Positions 34,225-42,758 are shown, counted from the stretch's first letter. The stretch: 64,000 nucleotides of DNA from Streptococcus cristatus AS 1.3089 (GCF_000385925.1 NC_021175.1:1962213-2026212); one strand, 5' to 3'. The notes: generated from the letters alone by a model not told the origin. Translations and numbers: made by a program.

Positions 34225-36420
34225 TTAATTTCCTTCGTACTTAATAGTTGAGCCATTCATGTGCTTGACCCGAGCTGATATTTCCTTGTGGCGGCCATTG
34301 ACCATTGGGCGGGCTTGCGGATTTCCTAAGTAGCCGCAGGTTCGCTTAACCACGTCAACTGTCTTGGGATCGCTGTTGCCACAGTTTGGACAGGTGAAGC
34401 CCCGCTCGGTCGGCGTGAAATCTCCCTCAAAGTTACACTTGTAACAGCGGTCAATCGGTGTATTGGTTCCCAGATAGCCGACCCGATCATAGGCATAGTC
34501 CCAGACAGCTTCCAGTGCCTTTGGATTTTGCTGCAGCACAGGATATTCACAGTAGTGAATAAAGCCACCAGAAGCACCCACTTCAGGATAAATCTTCTCA
34601 AAGTCCAGCTTTTCAAAAGGTGTTGGATTCTTGCGCACATCGTAGTGGAAGGAGTTGGTATAGTATTCTTTGTCAGTAATATCTGGAACGATGCCAAACT
34701 TCTCTGTATCCAAACGGCAAAAACGGTCGGTCAGGCTTTCGGATGGCGTCGAGTAAACAGAGAAATGATAGTCATACTGATCTGACCACTCTTCCACACG
34801 GCGTTTCATATCTTTGACAATAGCAATCGTAAAATCCTTGGCTTCAGGATTAGTCTCCCAATTACCGCCGTAAAAGACTGCTGCCACTTCATACAGACCG
34901 ATATAGCCTAGGGAGACCGTTGCACGACGGTGAGTAAAGAGCTGGTCTACCTGATCATACTTGCCCAGACGTTGGCCAAAAGCCCCATACTGATAAAGAA
35001 TCGGTGCATTGGCTGGACTGGCTTCCTTCGTCCGCTCCACTCGGTAAACCAAAGCATCCTCAGCGATATTCATCCGCTCGTTAAAGATTTCCCAGAATTT
35101 ATCCAGATCCCCCTCGGATTCAAGCGCAATCCGCGGCAGATTGACAGTAACGACACCCAGATTCATACGGCCGGAGTTGACTTCCTGACCATTTTCATCT
35201 TTCCAGCCTTGCAGGAAAGAACGGCAGCCCATCGGCACCTTGAAGGATCCGGTCAAGTCGATAATCTTGTCATAGGAAAGCACATCGGGATACATGCGCT
35301 TAGTGGCACACTCCAGAGCCAGTTCTTTGATGTCGTAGTTGGGCGTTCCCGGCTCTAGATTGAGCCCACGCTTCAGGGTGAAAATCAGCTTAGGGAAAAT
35401 CGCCGTGCGGTGCTCGCTTCCCAACCCCTTGATACGGATATTGAGAATAGCCTTCTGAATTTCCCGCTCAAAACGATTGGTGCCCAGACCAAAGCCCAGC
35501 GAAGTAAAAGGAGTTTGACCGTTAGAGGTAAAGAGAGTATTGATCTCATACTCCAGCGACTGCATGGCATCGTAGATGTCCTTCTTGGTCTTCGCCCAGG
35601 CGTACTCTTCCTGCTTATCCGGCAAAACCCACTGCTCCGCATCCTTGAGATGCTTTTGATAATTAAGCTCAGCATAAGGCGCCAAGACTTCATCAATCCG
35701 GTCCGCTGAGCAACCTCCGTACTGGCTGGAAGCTACATTGGCAATAATCTGTGAGATTTGAGCTGTCGCGGTCTGGATAGACTTGGGACTCTCTACTTCT
35801 GCATTCCCAATTTTGAAGCCATTTTTCAGCATGCTGTCAAAGTCAATCAGACAGCAGTTGGTCATTGGTGTATAAGGGCTGTAGTCCAAATCATGATAGT
35901 GGATGTCCCCCTTCTGGTGAGCATTGGCCACATGAGGCGGCAGCATCTTAAGGCCGATGGACTTGCCGACAATCCCAGCTGTCAAATCCCGTTGGGTATT
36001 GAAAACATCGCTGTCCTTATTGGCATTCTCGTTAACCACCGTCCGATCTTTGTTGAGGAGCTTGTCAATGGTAAAGTTAATATCTGTTGCTTTTGAGCGC
36101 TCAAAATCCCGTTGGGTGCGGTAAGTGATATAGTTCTCCGCAATGGCATATTCCTTGGCATTCAAAAGCTCATGCTCAACGATATTCTGAATTTCATAGA
36201 TTTTGACATACTTGGCGAAGCGACTGCTGATTTCTGCCACAACACGGTCTGTGATGGTTTCGAGCTTAGCCTCCAGCATGGGCGTCATGGGACCAAGGTC
36301 CTGAGCTGCCCGCACCATAGCCTTATAAATCTTGCTCACATCAAAATTCACTCTCCGGCCGTCTCGCTTCTCAACGTAGATGGCGGGCGCTGTATCAAAT
36401 TTTTCTTCTCTTAAAATCAT
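34225..36420 (-). CDS. nrdD: anaerobic (class III) ribonucleoside-triphosphate reductase
   Basis: Oxygen-sensitive glycyl-radical enzyme reducing NTPs to dNTPs. It has 731 residues from the ATG at 36420 (AGGGGAG 8 bp upstream; a GTG 9 bp earlier is less likely). The ATP-cone is N-terminal (VEKRDGRRVNFDVSKIY), the catalytic barrel central, the zinc site CYKC...CPNC near the C-terminus, and the glycyl radical site in RTCGYLG. It is the first gene of nrdD-orf46-GNAT-GNAT-nrdG. Two NrdR-like boxes lie upstream. Confidence 0.97.
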   Translation of the reverse strand: MILREEKFDTAPAIYVEKRDGRRVNFDVSKIYKAMVRAAQDLGPMTPMLEAKLETITDRVVAEISSRFAKYVKIYEIQNIVEHELLNAKEYAIAENYITYRTQRDFERSKATDINFTIDKLLNKDRTVVNENANKDSDVFNTQRDLTAGIVGKSIGLKMLPPHVANAHQKGDIHYHDLDYSPYTPMTNCCLIDFDSMLKNGFKIGNAEVESPKSIQTATAQISQIIANVASSQYGGCSADRIDEVLAPYAELNYQKHLKDAEQWVLPDKQEEYAWAKTKKDIYDAMQSLEYEINTLFTSNGQTPFTSLGFGLGTNRFEREIQKAILNIRIKGLGSEHRTAIFPKLIFTLKRGLNLEPGTPNYDIKELALECATKRMYPDVLSYDKIIDLTGSFKVPMGCRSFLQGWKDENGQEVNSGRMNLGVVTVNLPRIALESEGDLDKFWEIFNERMNIAEDALVYRVERTKEASPANAPILYQYGAFGQRLGKYDQVDQLFTHRRATVSLGYIGLYEVAAVFYGGNWETNPEAKDFTIAIVKDMKRRVEEWSDQYDYHFSVYSTPSESLTDRFCRLDTEKFGIVPDITDKEYYTNSFHYDVRKNPTPFEKLDFEKIYPEVGASGGFIHYCEYPVLQQNPKALEAVWDYAYDRVGYLGTNTPIDRCYKCNFEGDFTPTERGFTCPNCGNSDPKTVDVVKRTCGYLGNPQARPMVNGRHKEISARVKHMNGSTIKYEGN

Positions 36421-36459
36421 CACAAACACTCCCCTTCATCAATAAGTTATCTACCAAAC

Positions 36460-36539
36460 ATTATATCACTCCAAAATAAAAAATCAATATGTTGTGGTAA
36501 AATTGTTATTTTTTTATTTTATACACAACATATTGATTT
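36460..36539 (-). promoter_or_regulatory. nrdD promoter with two NrdR-like boxes
   Basis: On the minus strand -35 TTGATT (36482-36487) and -10 TATAAT (36460-36465) have a 16-bp spacer. A 16-bp sequence, CACAACATATTGATTT, occurs at 36524-36539 on plus and, inverted, at 36481-36496. It resembles the NrdR box (ACACAATATATTGTGT core), and the box centres are about 42 bp apart, four helical turns, as is usual for paired NrdR boxes. The proximal box covers the -35. The pair could also form a long hairpin ending the upstream gene. Confidence 0.65.
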
Positions 36540-36541
36540 AG

Positions 36542-38098
36542 TTACTTGCTTTGATAAAGCTTGAAGTGATTGAGTTCTAGGTCCACTTCTTCATAATCTT
36601 GAGAAATTTTCTTTTTTATATCTGAATAGAGTTTCACATCTTTATTGACTAAAATAAACTTCGGACTCGCCTCGTTTAAAGCGTTGCGCAATAAAATGCG
36701 ATTCTCTTCCGTTCCTGTATAGAGCGACGGGCTCAGTAGAGAAATAGTTGATAAACGTTGCGCTTGTTGATAGAGACTTGCTGTATTGTCCCAAGCATAA
36801 ATACTATCCTTGGCAGTGCTATTTTCACGGATATGTTGGGCTGCCAGATTTCTCTCCGCGGAAACTCCATTGGATAAAATATACTCATTTACAAACGGAT
36901 AAGCTAGGAGGTAAAGCATCGCAAGCAAAGGTAGAAAGAGTTGCTTGCCCAAGTAACGATTCCAGCTAGAAGCATTGGTAGGCTTGCGGTGGCGTCTTTC
37001 ATGTCCATCCCTGTCTCCACCTGTATCCAACCACAAGGCCAGCAGGAGCAAGGCAAAAGGCAGGGTTATCAACAACTGATAAGCGCCCTTCTCTGGCAGA
37101 CCTAAAACTCCAACAAAGCTGATAGGGAGGCCTAATAGCCCAATAAAGCGCATACCACGCGCGTCAGTTGGTTCTTCTTTGAAAGCAAAAGCCGTCATCA
37201 GCGCTGTCAAAAAACCTAAACCTAGGAAGAGCAAGCCATAATAGAGTAAATGGTCTAATAAATAGTTGCTATTGAGACGAAAAGCCTCTAGAACATAAGT
37301 CACTTGGCTAATCGCCACACCAAAGGAACCATTCAAAACCGTATAGTAGCCCAGTGGATAAAAGACTAAAGAAAAACCTAATAGACCTGCCAGCAACTGG
37401 TAAAATCCACGCGCTTTTCGCTTGTCAGCGATACTGTACAGAAGCAAAAACAGCGTTGTCAATGAGTAAAAAAGCAGACTAAAAGCTGGCTCGATTAGAA
37501 AAGCCAAGGCTCCAACCATTCCAAAACGAATGAAAGATTCATCGCGGACACGCCCTTGTAAGTACTTCACTAGATGGGACAAACTCCAAAAGATAAATGG
37601 AAAGGCAAAAATCATAGAATAAGTTCCGCCAAATCCCAGCGTCAGTACAAACAAATAAAACAAGATTGTAATCTGGCGAGCCAGACCAGTCCTAACCGTT
37701 ATATGCGTAATTGTTTGGAAGAGATAAATTCCTGCCAAGGTCAGGGCCACTACTTGGAAGAGTAGAAACACTACCGGACCAAGGAACAAATTCCCCAACC
37801 AGCTCAGCAAATAGTAGAGGAGACCGCTGGTTCCATATATGTTTGCATAGGCAACCTCTCCCTGAGCCAGCGCCCAGCCAGCGTACAGATTCTGCGACTG
37901 CAGGTTGGTAGCTAAGTTAGTCAGTAGAGGGTTGAACACGCTAGTCAGACTGACCAAGATGCTCCACACAAATAATCGAAAGGAGGGAAGCGGCTCGATT
38001 ACTTTTTCTATCCGCCGTCTCTCATTCGTATTTTGCCAGGTCTCTGCGGACAAAGATACTGAAATTTCCACATTTTCCTGTCGGTTTCTATCATTCAT
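36542..38098 (-). CDS. polytopic membrane protein, probable GT-C-type glycosyltransferase
   Basis: 518 residues from the ATG at 38098 (MNDRNRQENVEIS; AAGGAG upstream). It has a soluble N-terminal ~45 residues, about 10-11 TM helices, and a C-terminal extracytoplasmic segment (RNLAAQHIRENSTAKDSIYAW, written here in part). The first periplasmic loop (GWALAQGEVAYANIYGTSG) resembles the loop of GT-C/PMT-like enzymes using lipid-phosphate donors. No definite catalytic motif is visible, so the enzyme class is inferred. A separate promoter (CTGACA 38151-38156, TATACT 38128-38133) lies just upstream. Confidence 0.7.
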   Translation of the reverse strand: MNDRNRQENVEISVSLSAETWQNTNERRRIEKVIEPLPSFRLFVWSILVSLTSVFNPLLTNLATNLQSQNLYAGWALAQGEVAYANIYGTSGLLYYLLSWLGNLFLGPVVFLLFQVVALTLAGIYLFQTITHITVRTGLARQITILFYLFVLTLGFGGTYSMIFAFPFIFWSLSHLVKYLQGRVRDESFIRFGMVGALAFLIEPAFSLLFYSLTTLFLLLYSIADKRKARGFYQLLAGLLGFSLVFYPLGYYTVLNGSFGVAISQVTYVLEAFRLNSNYLLDHLLYYGLLFLGLGFLTALMTAFAFKEEPTDARGMRFIGLLGLPISFVGVLGLPEKGAYQLLITLPFALLLLALWLDTGGDRDGHERRHRKPTNASSWNRYLGKQLFLPLLAMLYLLAYPFVNEYILSNGVSAERNLAAQHIRENSTAKDSIYAWDNTASLYQQAQRLSTISLLSPSLYTGTEENRILLRNALNEASPKFILVNKDVKLYSDIKKKISQDYEEVDLELNHFKLYQSK

Positions 38099-38127
38099 AA
38101 AAGTTCTCCTTGATTTCCATACTATAT

Positions 38128-38156
38128 AGTATATCAAAAAGCACTCTTTCTGTCAG
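38128..38156 (-). promoter_or_regulatory. promoter of the GT-C-like membrane protein gene
   Basis: A minus-strand -35 CTGACA (38151-38156) and -10 TATACT (38128-38133) are exactly 17 bp apart. The pair overlaps the 3' end of the upstream 48-codon gene, so the membrane-protein gene can be expressed independently of the CIN box. Confidence 0.6.
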
Positions 38157-38280
38157 CCTTATACTGGCTTCCTTTCTCCTTTTGTCCCTTCTTTGCCAAA
38201 CGCTCCAAATCGCGAAATCTCAGGTAAACTGGCCGCTTTTCTGGACAAGGAAGCCGATAAATTATTTTTGCCATTTCCAT
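38134..38280 (-). CDS. tiny basic protein behind a perfect competence CIN box (48 aa)
   Basis: I do not recognise this protein. It has 48 residues from the ATG at 38280 (MEMAKIIYRLPCPEKRPVYL...), is very basic (about 15 Lys/Arg), has one Cys, no TM and no leader; the C-terminal half is a likely charged helix. GGGAGGG sits 6 bp before the ATG, an unusually strong ribosome site. A perfect TACGAATA box lies 36 bp upstream, so it is predicted to be induced by ComX during competence. Its end overlaps the promoter of the next gene. A nucleic-acid-associated role would suit the charge, but that is speculation. Confidence 0.7.
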   Translation of the reverse strand: MEMAKIIYRLPCPEKRPVYLRFRDLERLAKKGQKEKGSQYKADRKSAF

Positions 38281-38316
38281 CTTTAACCCTCCCTTGATTC
38301 TCTGCTCCCGATTTAC

Positions 38317-38324
38317 TATTCGTA
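38317..38324 (-). promoter_or_regulatory. perfect ComX CIN box
   Basis: TACGAATA on the minus strand, an exact match to the late competence consensus and followed by GTAAA, as in known late-gene promoters. It is the only exact CIN match found near a gene start in this window and precedes the 48-codon gene. Confidence 0.85.
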
Positions 38325-38390
38325 AAATCAAGACACTAATCACAAGAAAGCATGATTTGTAGCTAATATCTCAGCAAAAAACAGAAAAAA

Positions 38391-38565
38391 GAGGCTGGAA
38401 CAAAAGTCCTAGCCTCTCAATTGTCTTTGGATTGTCAAGCAAGACGCAGGGGTTGAGTGGGCTCTACTGCGCTGATTTCATCAGCTTTTACAGCCCTACT
38501 CAACTGTGCGGAGGTGGGACGACGAAATCGAATTCTAACGAATTACCGATTTCTATCTCACTCTC
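38391..38565 (+). repeat. 175-bp interspersed stem-loop repeat, copy 5
   Basis: A full copy in the copy-1 orientation. Its right end (TATCTCACTCTC, diverged from TGTCCCACTCTC) is 1 bp beyond the cls stop codon. Read on the minus strand, the other end gives a strong hairpin plus TTTTTTCTG, so it can terminate cls. Confidence 0.95.
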
Positions 38566-38566
38566 T

Positions 38567-40102
38567 TTAAAGTAGCGGAGCAAATAATTGCATGATTTCC
38601 TTCAGTAAACGCTGGTACCAGCTATTCTGAAGGGTTTCAAGGGAGATTTCTTTGGAAACATCAAACAAGTCTTCAAAATCCTGCTTAATATCCGCAATCG
38701 ATTCTGTTTGATACATAAGGACGGCATTTTCATAATGATGCACCAGACTACGGTAGTCAAAATTAATAGTTCCGACCACGGCTAACTCATCATCCGAAAT
38801 AACGTTCTTACTGTGGATAAAACCAGGAGTGTACTCATAGATCCTAACACCAGCCTCCATCAAGTCTGGATAAGCACCACGAGTGACGATCTGAATCAGC
38901 TTTTTATCAGGAATAAATGGCGTCACAATGCGAACATCCACCCCTCTCATAGCTGCGTTTTTGATATCCTCTGTCAAATCATAATCAATAATCAAATAAG
39001 GAGTCGTAATATAGACGTAATCAATGGCTTGGTTGATGATATTCTGGTAGACAGCCTTGCCCACCTGTTCCTTATAAATCGGTTTGGGGCCACTACCATA
39101 CGGGATATAAAGCCCTTTGCCTTCCACTCGCTGGCTATCAAAGTGATAACGGTCAAAGTCTGTAATTTCCCCGCGATTGATGTACCAATTCATCAAAAAC
39201 AGACGCGTCAAGGCCTTCACTGCACTACCTTCCAGACGGACACCGCCATCTTTCCAATGCCCGAAACGCACGATATGGTTGATATACTCATCTGCCAGAT
39301 TGATACCGCCTGTATAGCCGACTTGCCCATCCACCACCAAAATCTTGCGGTGGTCACGATTGTTATAGGCCACCGTCATCCGCGGAATCACCTTATTAAA
39401 CTTATGGGCATCAATTCCCATCTTGCGCAGCCTTTTCGTATAATCTCCCGAAAGGGTTGCCATACAGCCAATATCATCGTAAAGCAGCTTGACTTCAACT
39501 CCCTGCTGGACTTTATCTACTAAAATCTCAAGGATACGATTCCACATCAAACCTGGATCAATGATATAAAATTCCAGAAAAATGAATTTCTTGGCCGAAC
39601 GCAAATCATCTAGCATAGCCTCAAACATCTCTTCGCCAAGGGGGAAATACTGAGAAGCCGTGCCATCGTAGACATCAGCATTGTGATCCATACTCAGCAA
39701 AGACTTGACAATGCCAAAGGCTGATTTGTTTTCCTGCTTGAGTTCGACTCGCAGGTCATAGCTATTATCCTCTCGAAACTTCATTGAGTCCATTTTTTCC
39801 AGCTGCTGGATTTCTTTTTTGGAAAGGCGTCTCTCCCCAATCATCAGATAAAGCAGAAAACCAAAGACAGGTACGACTGCAAACAAGAGCCAAGTCACCT
39901 TGCTTTCGGGAGGCATATTCCGATTGACAATGGTCAAGATAGTCCCAATATATAAAGAAACAATGACAAGGGCTGACAACCAATTAGGCACCAACAGATT
40001 AAAATAGAAAAAGGCCGCAAAAACAAGAAATAATTCTAGTAACATGATAATGATGCTGAAACCATACTTGGACATCAGCAAACGAAACTTGCCTAGATCC
40101 AT
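38567..40102 (-). CDS. cls: cardiolipin synthase (phospholipase D superfamily)
   Basis: Condenses two phosphatidylglycerols to cardiolipin at the membrane. It has 511 residues from the ATG at 40102 (MDLGKFRLLMSKYGF; GGGAGG 6 bp upstream). Two N-terminal TM helices and the PLDc_N region precede two HKD motifs: DHRKILVVDGQVGYTGG and HSKNVISDDELAVVGTINFD. Both catalytic His-Lys-Asp sets are complete. It ends 1 bp before repeat copy 5, which probably supplies its terminator. Confidence 0.95.
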   Translation of the reverse strand: MDLGKFRLLMSKYGFSIIIMLLELFLVFAAFFYFNLLVPNWLSALVIVSLYIGTILTIVNRNMPPESKVTWLLFAVVPVFGFLLYLMIGERRLSKKEIQQLEKMDSMKFREDNSYDLRVELKQENKSAFGIVKSLLSMDHNADVYDGTASQYFPLGEEMFEAMLDDLRSAKKFIFLEFYIIDPGLMWNRILEILVDKVQQGVEVKLLYDDIGCMATLSGDYTKRLRKMGIDAHKFNKVIPRMTVAYNNRDHRKILVVDGQVGYTGGINLADEYINHIVRFGHWKDGGVRLEGSAVKALTRLFLMNWYINRGEITDFDRYHFDSQRVEGKGLYIPYGSGPKPIYKEQVGKAVYQNIINQAIDYVYITTPYLIIDYDLTEDIKNAAMRGVDVRIVTPFIPDKKLIQIVTRGAYPDLMEAGVRIYEYTPGFIHSKNVISDDELAVVGTINFDYRSLVHHYENAVLMYQTESIADIKQDFEDLFDVSKEISLETLQNSWYQRLLKEIMQLFAPLL

Positions 40103-40231
40103 CTCAATCCTCCCTCGTTTCATATTTCATCTAGTATAACAATAATTAGCAGCAATTTCAAAATTTTTTCAAAAAAATAGCCTCTAGTCCAAGGTTAAAG
40201 GAAGTCCCAACACTCCGTTATTCACAAACGC

Positions 40232-40260
40232 AAAAAGCTGGAGCGTCTGTCCAGCCTTTT
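40232..40260 (-). terminator. terminator of the lipoprotein gene at 40283
   Basis: Minus-strand arms AAAGGCTGGA and TCCAGCTTTTT with a 7-nt loop, the second arm ending in a T-run. It lies 22 bp beyond the stop. Confidence 0.85.
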
Positions 40261-40282
40261 GTAGGATGTTCTTTTTTGAAAA

Positions 40283-40780
40283 TTATTGTTTGGTGAAGAC
40301 GATTGTGTCGTCATCATCGTTTTCCTGCGACAAATCTTCCAGAGTCAGTTGATTACCCTCTACTCGATAACGTTTAACGTCATCTCCAACAATCATGGTT
40401 TGATTGGTTGGAGCAATCTGCACCTGTTCAATTTCCTGGTCACCGTCGCGTTCGACTTTGGTCAGGGTTCCTTTATTTCCAGAAACTTCTAGGGTTAAGG
40501 CATCACCTTCATGAGTGGCCTTATAGGTCCCATCTAAGTCACTAGCAGCTGTTTGACTGGAAGTAGAAGCCTCTGAACTACTAGTATTTGCGCTACCGTT
40601 TGTATTGCTACTTGCCTTGCTATTTGATGACACTGTCTCAGATGACTGAGAAACAGAGGAACTCACTTGAGATTGAGCAGCCTGATTGGATGGATTTTGA
40701 CCAGAATTGCCACAAGACACCAATACAAAAGCGGTCATAGCCGTAAGGGCTGAAAGAACTAATTTTTTTGAAACCTTCAT
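40283..40780 (-). CDS. putative lipoprotein, Ser/Asn/Gln-rich linker
   Basis: 165 residues from the ATG at 40780 (AAGGAG upstream). It has a type II signal peptide with lipobox VLVSC, then a long Ser/Asn/Thr/Gln linker (about 24-75) and a compact C-terminal domain of about 85 residues (LDGTYKATHEGDALTLEVSG) that looks like a small beta-barrel similar to other streptococcal small lipoprotein domains. It is surface-anchored by lipid. The function is unknown. Monocistronic with its own terminator. Confidence 0.85.
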   Translation of the reverse strand: MKVSKKLVLSALTAMTAFVLVSCGNSGQNPSNQAAQSQVSSSVSQSSETVSSNSKASSNTNGSANTSSSEASTSSQTAASDLDGTYKATHEGDALTLEVSGNKGTLTKVERDGDQEIEQVQIAPTNQTMIVGDDVKRYRVEGNQLTLEDLSQENDDDDTIVFTKQ

Positions 40781-40840
40781 TTTGTTTCTCCTTTCTTTGT
40801 TCCACTTCCATTTTACCAAACAAGGCTTTCTATGGTCAAC

Positions 40841-42073
40841 TTATACACTCTGGAGGTAGGCTCGAACCTCTGCAATGAAATAGAGTGAGCCCGTTACGAA
40901 AAGAACTTGGTCGGCCGTCTGCTCTTGTTTGAAACTCTCAATAAAGGCTCTATAATCAGCCACATATTCAAAGTCCGCAGCTTCTGCCTGCCCCACAGAT
41001 TCTCCGTAGTCAAAGCTAGTCACCGTCACCTGAACCTCTGGCAGAGCCTCCTGCAAATAGGCCAGCATACCGCTATAATCCTTGCGCTTCAAAGCTCCAA
41101 ACAGCAGGCTGCATGTCTTGCCCTTCTGCCCCTTGATAAACTCGACCAAACGCGACAAAGCCGGTAAATTATGAGCACCATCCAAATAGATATTCGGGCT
41201 AATTTCCTCTAGTCGCCCCGCCCAATGGGTCTTCTGCAAAGAAGAAGGAAGCAGAGAAAAATCAATTTCCCAGTCCATTTGCTTCATAAAAAGCAGAAAG
41301 GCCTGCAAAGCCAGCGCTGCATTTTCTTTTTGGTAGGCACCTTGTAATCCCAAGATCAAATGCGATAAAAGCAGGTCTGTATTCTTAAAAGAACGATCAG
41401 AAAACCAAAAATCTCGCCCGTATTCATACAAATCCAAGTCCAAGCTTGCTGCCCGCTGCTCACAAACCCGACGAGCCTCCTCCGGCAAGGGGCCTATGAT
41501 TGCAGAACGACCTTTTTTGAAAATACCAGCCTTCTGCTCTGCAATCGCTGTAAGCGTCTGCCCCAAGGTCTCCTGATGATCCAAGCCCACTGAGGTCACC
41601 ACTGCAACTTGCCCATCCAAGACATTGGTCGTATCCAAAAGTCCACCAATCCCCACCTCGATGAGAGCCAGATCAACCTGCTCCTCTCTAAAATAAAGAA
41701 AGGCCAGCAAGGTCAAGATTTCAAAATAGGATAGCTGGTCGTGAGTCTTGACCAATTCACTCTCCATCTCCTGAATCTGCCGCCCTAAGCGAACAAAATC
41801 AGTATCCGAAATCGGCAGTCCATTGATACAAATGCGGTCATGAACACTGACCATATGCGGTGATGTAAAGCTAGCTACTTTTTTCCCCTGATCGGCAAAT
41901 AAATTCCGCATAAAAGCAATTGTGGAGCCCTTGCCATTGGTTCCCGTCACATGAATGACGGGGTAAGCCCCTTCAGGATTCCCCAGCAAATCTACAGCTC
42001 TCTGCATCCGCTCCAGGCCTGAACGAAAGTTCAGGCCAATGCGACCGTTCAACCATTTTTCAATCTCATTCAT
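40841..42073 (-). CDS. folC: folylpolyglutamate/dihydrofolate synthase
   Basis: Adds glutamate to folates in the cytoplasm. 410 residues; the start is ATG 42073, with AGGA upstream, just inside a GTG at 42076. The Mur-ligase-type P-loop is HVTGTNGKGST (about 42-52), followed by FTSPHMVSVHDRI and the C-terminal YLDGAHNLPAL motif. It is separated from yrzB by repeat copy 6 and a terminator, so it may have its own promoter, which I cannot place with confidence. Confidence 0.94.
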   Translation of the reverse strand: MNEIEKWLNGRIGLNFRSGLERMQRAVDLLGNPEGAYPVIHVTGTNGKGSTIAFMRNLFADQGKKVASFTSPHMVSVHDRICINGLPISDTDFVRLGRQIQEMESELVKTHDQLSYFEILTLLAFLYFREEQVDLALIEVGIGGLLDTTNVLDGQVAVVTSVGLDHQETLGQTLTAIAEQKAGIFKKGRSAIIGPLPEEARRVCEQRAASLDLDLYEYGRDFWFSDRSFKNTDLLLSHLILGLQGAYQKENAALALQAFLLFMKQMDWEIDFSLLPSSLQKTHWAGRLEEISPNIYLDGAHNLPALSRLVEFIKGQKGKTCSLLFGALKRKDYSGMLAYLQEALPEVQVTVTSFDYGESVGQAEAADFEYVADYRAFIESFKQEQTADQVLFVTGSLYFIAEVRAYLQSV

Positions 42074-42087
42074 CACTTTTCCTATAT

Positions 42088-42142
42088 AAAAAGAGAAGCG
42101 AAGCAGACTTCAAATGTGAATCGCCACTCGCTTCCCTCTTTT
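42088..42142 (-). terminator. terminator upstream of folC
   Basis: On the minus strand AAAAGAG-GG-AAGCGA pairs with TCGCTTC-TCTTTTT around a ~26-nt loop, ending in a T-run at 42088-42092. It would stop transcripts coming from yrzB. Confidence 0.6.
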
Positions 42143-42200
42143 CTATTCGTTAGAAAGAAACTATCTGTAGCCAAGCTGAGATAAACTCACAAGCTGGCTG

Positions 42201-42274
42201 ATTTTCTAGTTTCTAAGCTCAGGCTAAAAAGGTCCCCCGGACCTTCCTCGCTTTCTAGTTTTCAAGCTCGGGCT
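42201..42274. repeat. imperfect ~25-bp direct repeat around a perfect palindrome
   Basis: TTTCTAGTTTCTAAGCTC (near 42203) and TTTCTAGTTTTCAAGCTC (near 42252) are close copies, each followed by (A/G)GGCT. Between them lies AAGGTCC-CCC-GGACCTT (42229-42245), a perfect 7-bp hairpin. The unit directly abuts repeat copy 6. Confidence 0.5.
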
Positions 42275-42449
42275 GAGGCTGGGACAAAAGTCCTAGCCTC
42301 TCAATTGTCTTTGGATTGTCGAGCAAGACGCAGTGGTTGAGTGGGCTCTACTACGCTGATTTCATCAGCTTTTACAGCCCTACTCAACTGTGCGGAGGTG
42401 GGACGACGAAATCGAATTCTAACGAATTACCAATTTCTGTCCCACTCTC
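42275..42449 (+). repeat. 175-bp interspersed stem-loop repeat, copy 6 (reference copy)
   Basis: This copy shows the structure clearly. Hairpin 1 (42275-42300) has arms GAGGCTGGGAC and GTCCTAGCCTC around AAAA. Hairpin 2 (42336-42388) has GTTGAGT/ACTCAAC outside and GCTGA/TCAGC inside. Hairpin 3 (42395-42449) has GAGGTGGGAC with GTCCCACTC outside and GAAATCG/CGATTTC inside. Its right end overlaps the yrzB stop codon by two bases. Confidence 0.97.
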
Positions 42450-42758
42450 ACTCCTCCATAAAGCTGTTGAAGACTTCTTCAATCATATCCCACTCTGCAT
42501 CAGAGTCTTCTGGGATTGGTTCCAATTCGCCTTCTGTTCCGTCTTCATTTTCTATAAATGAGTAAGCTTGGATTTCAACTTCGCCGTTCTCATCTTCTTC
42601 AGCATTGACCGGTACCAAGAGTACGTAATTTTTCCAAACTCTTCTTTGCCATCAATGGTCAAAAGAATTTCAAATAAATTCTCGTTTCCTTGCTCATCTA
42701 CCAAGGTAATCAATTCAGGTTTTTCCTGTTCGTGGTCATGGTTATGATCGTGTGCCAT
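42448..42758 (-). pseudogene. yrzB: DUF1292 (YrzB-like) protein, one frameshift
   Basis: A short acidic protein with a His-rich start ([19 protein letters not shown]) and DUF1292 body ([24 protein letters not shown]). The given frame then ends aberrantly at 42552. Adding one base to an A5 run (plus 42629-42633) restores [20 protein letters not shown] and continues to [15 protein letters not shown] with a TGA at 42448-42450, about 103 residues. The GA of that TGA belongs to repeat copy 6. It is downstream of ruvX and ireB, the conserved ireB-ruvX-yrzB order. The function is unknown; the indel is probably a sequencing error. Confidence 0.88.

Noticed and set aside
42144..42151. CIN-like AACGAATA upstream of folC
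   Set aside because: Mismatch at the first base and a terminator lies between it and folC; no T-tract upstream. Probably chance.
42316..42565. Conserved short open frames within every repeat copy (ending ...CAEVGRRNRILTNYRFLSHS)
   Set aside because: They recur only because the repeat recurs, have no consistent ribosome site, and are broken differently in each copy. They are spurious, although gene callers may annotate them.
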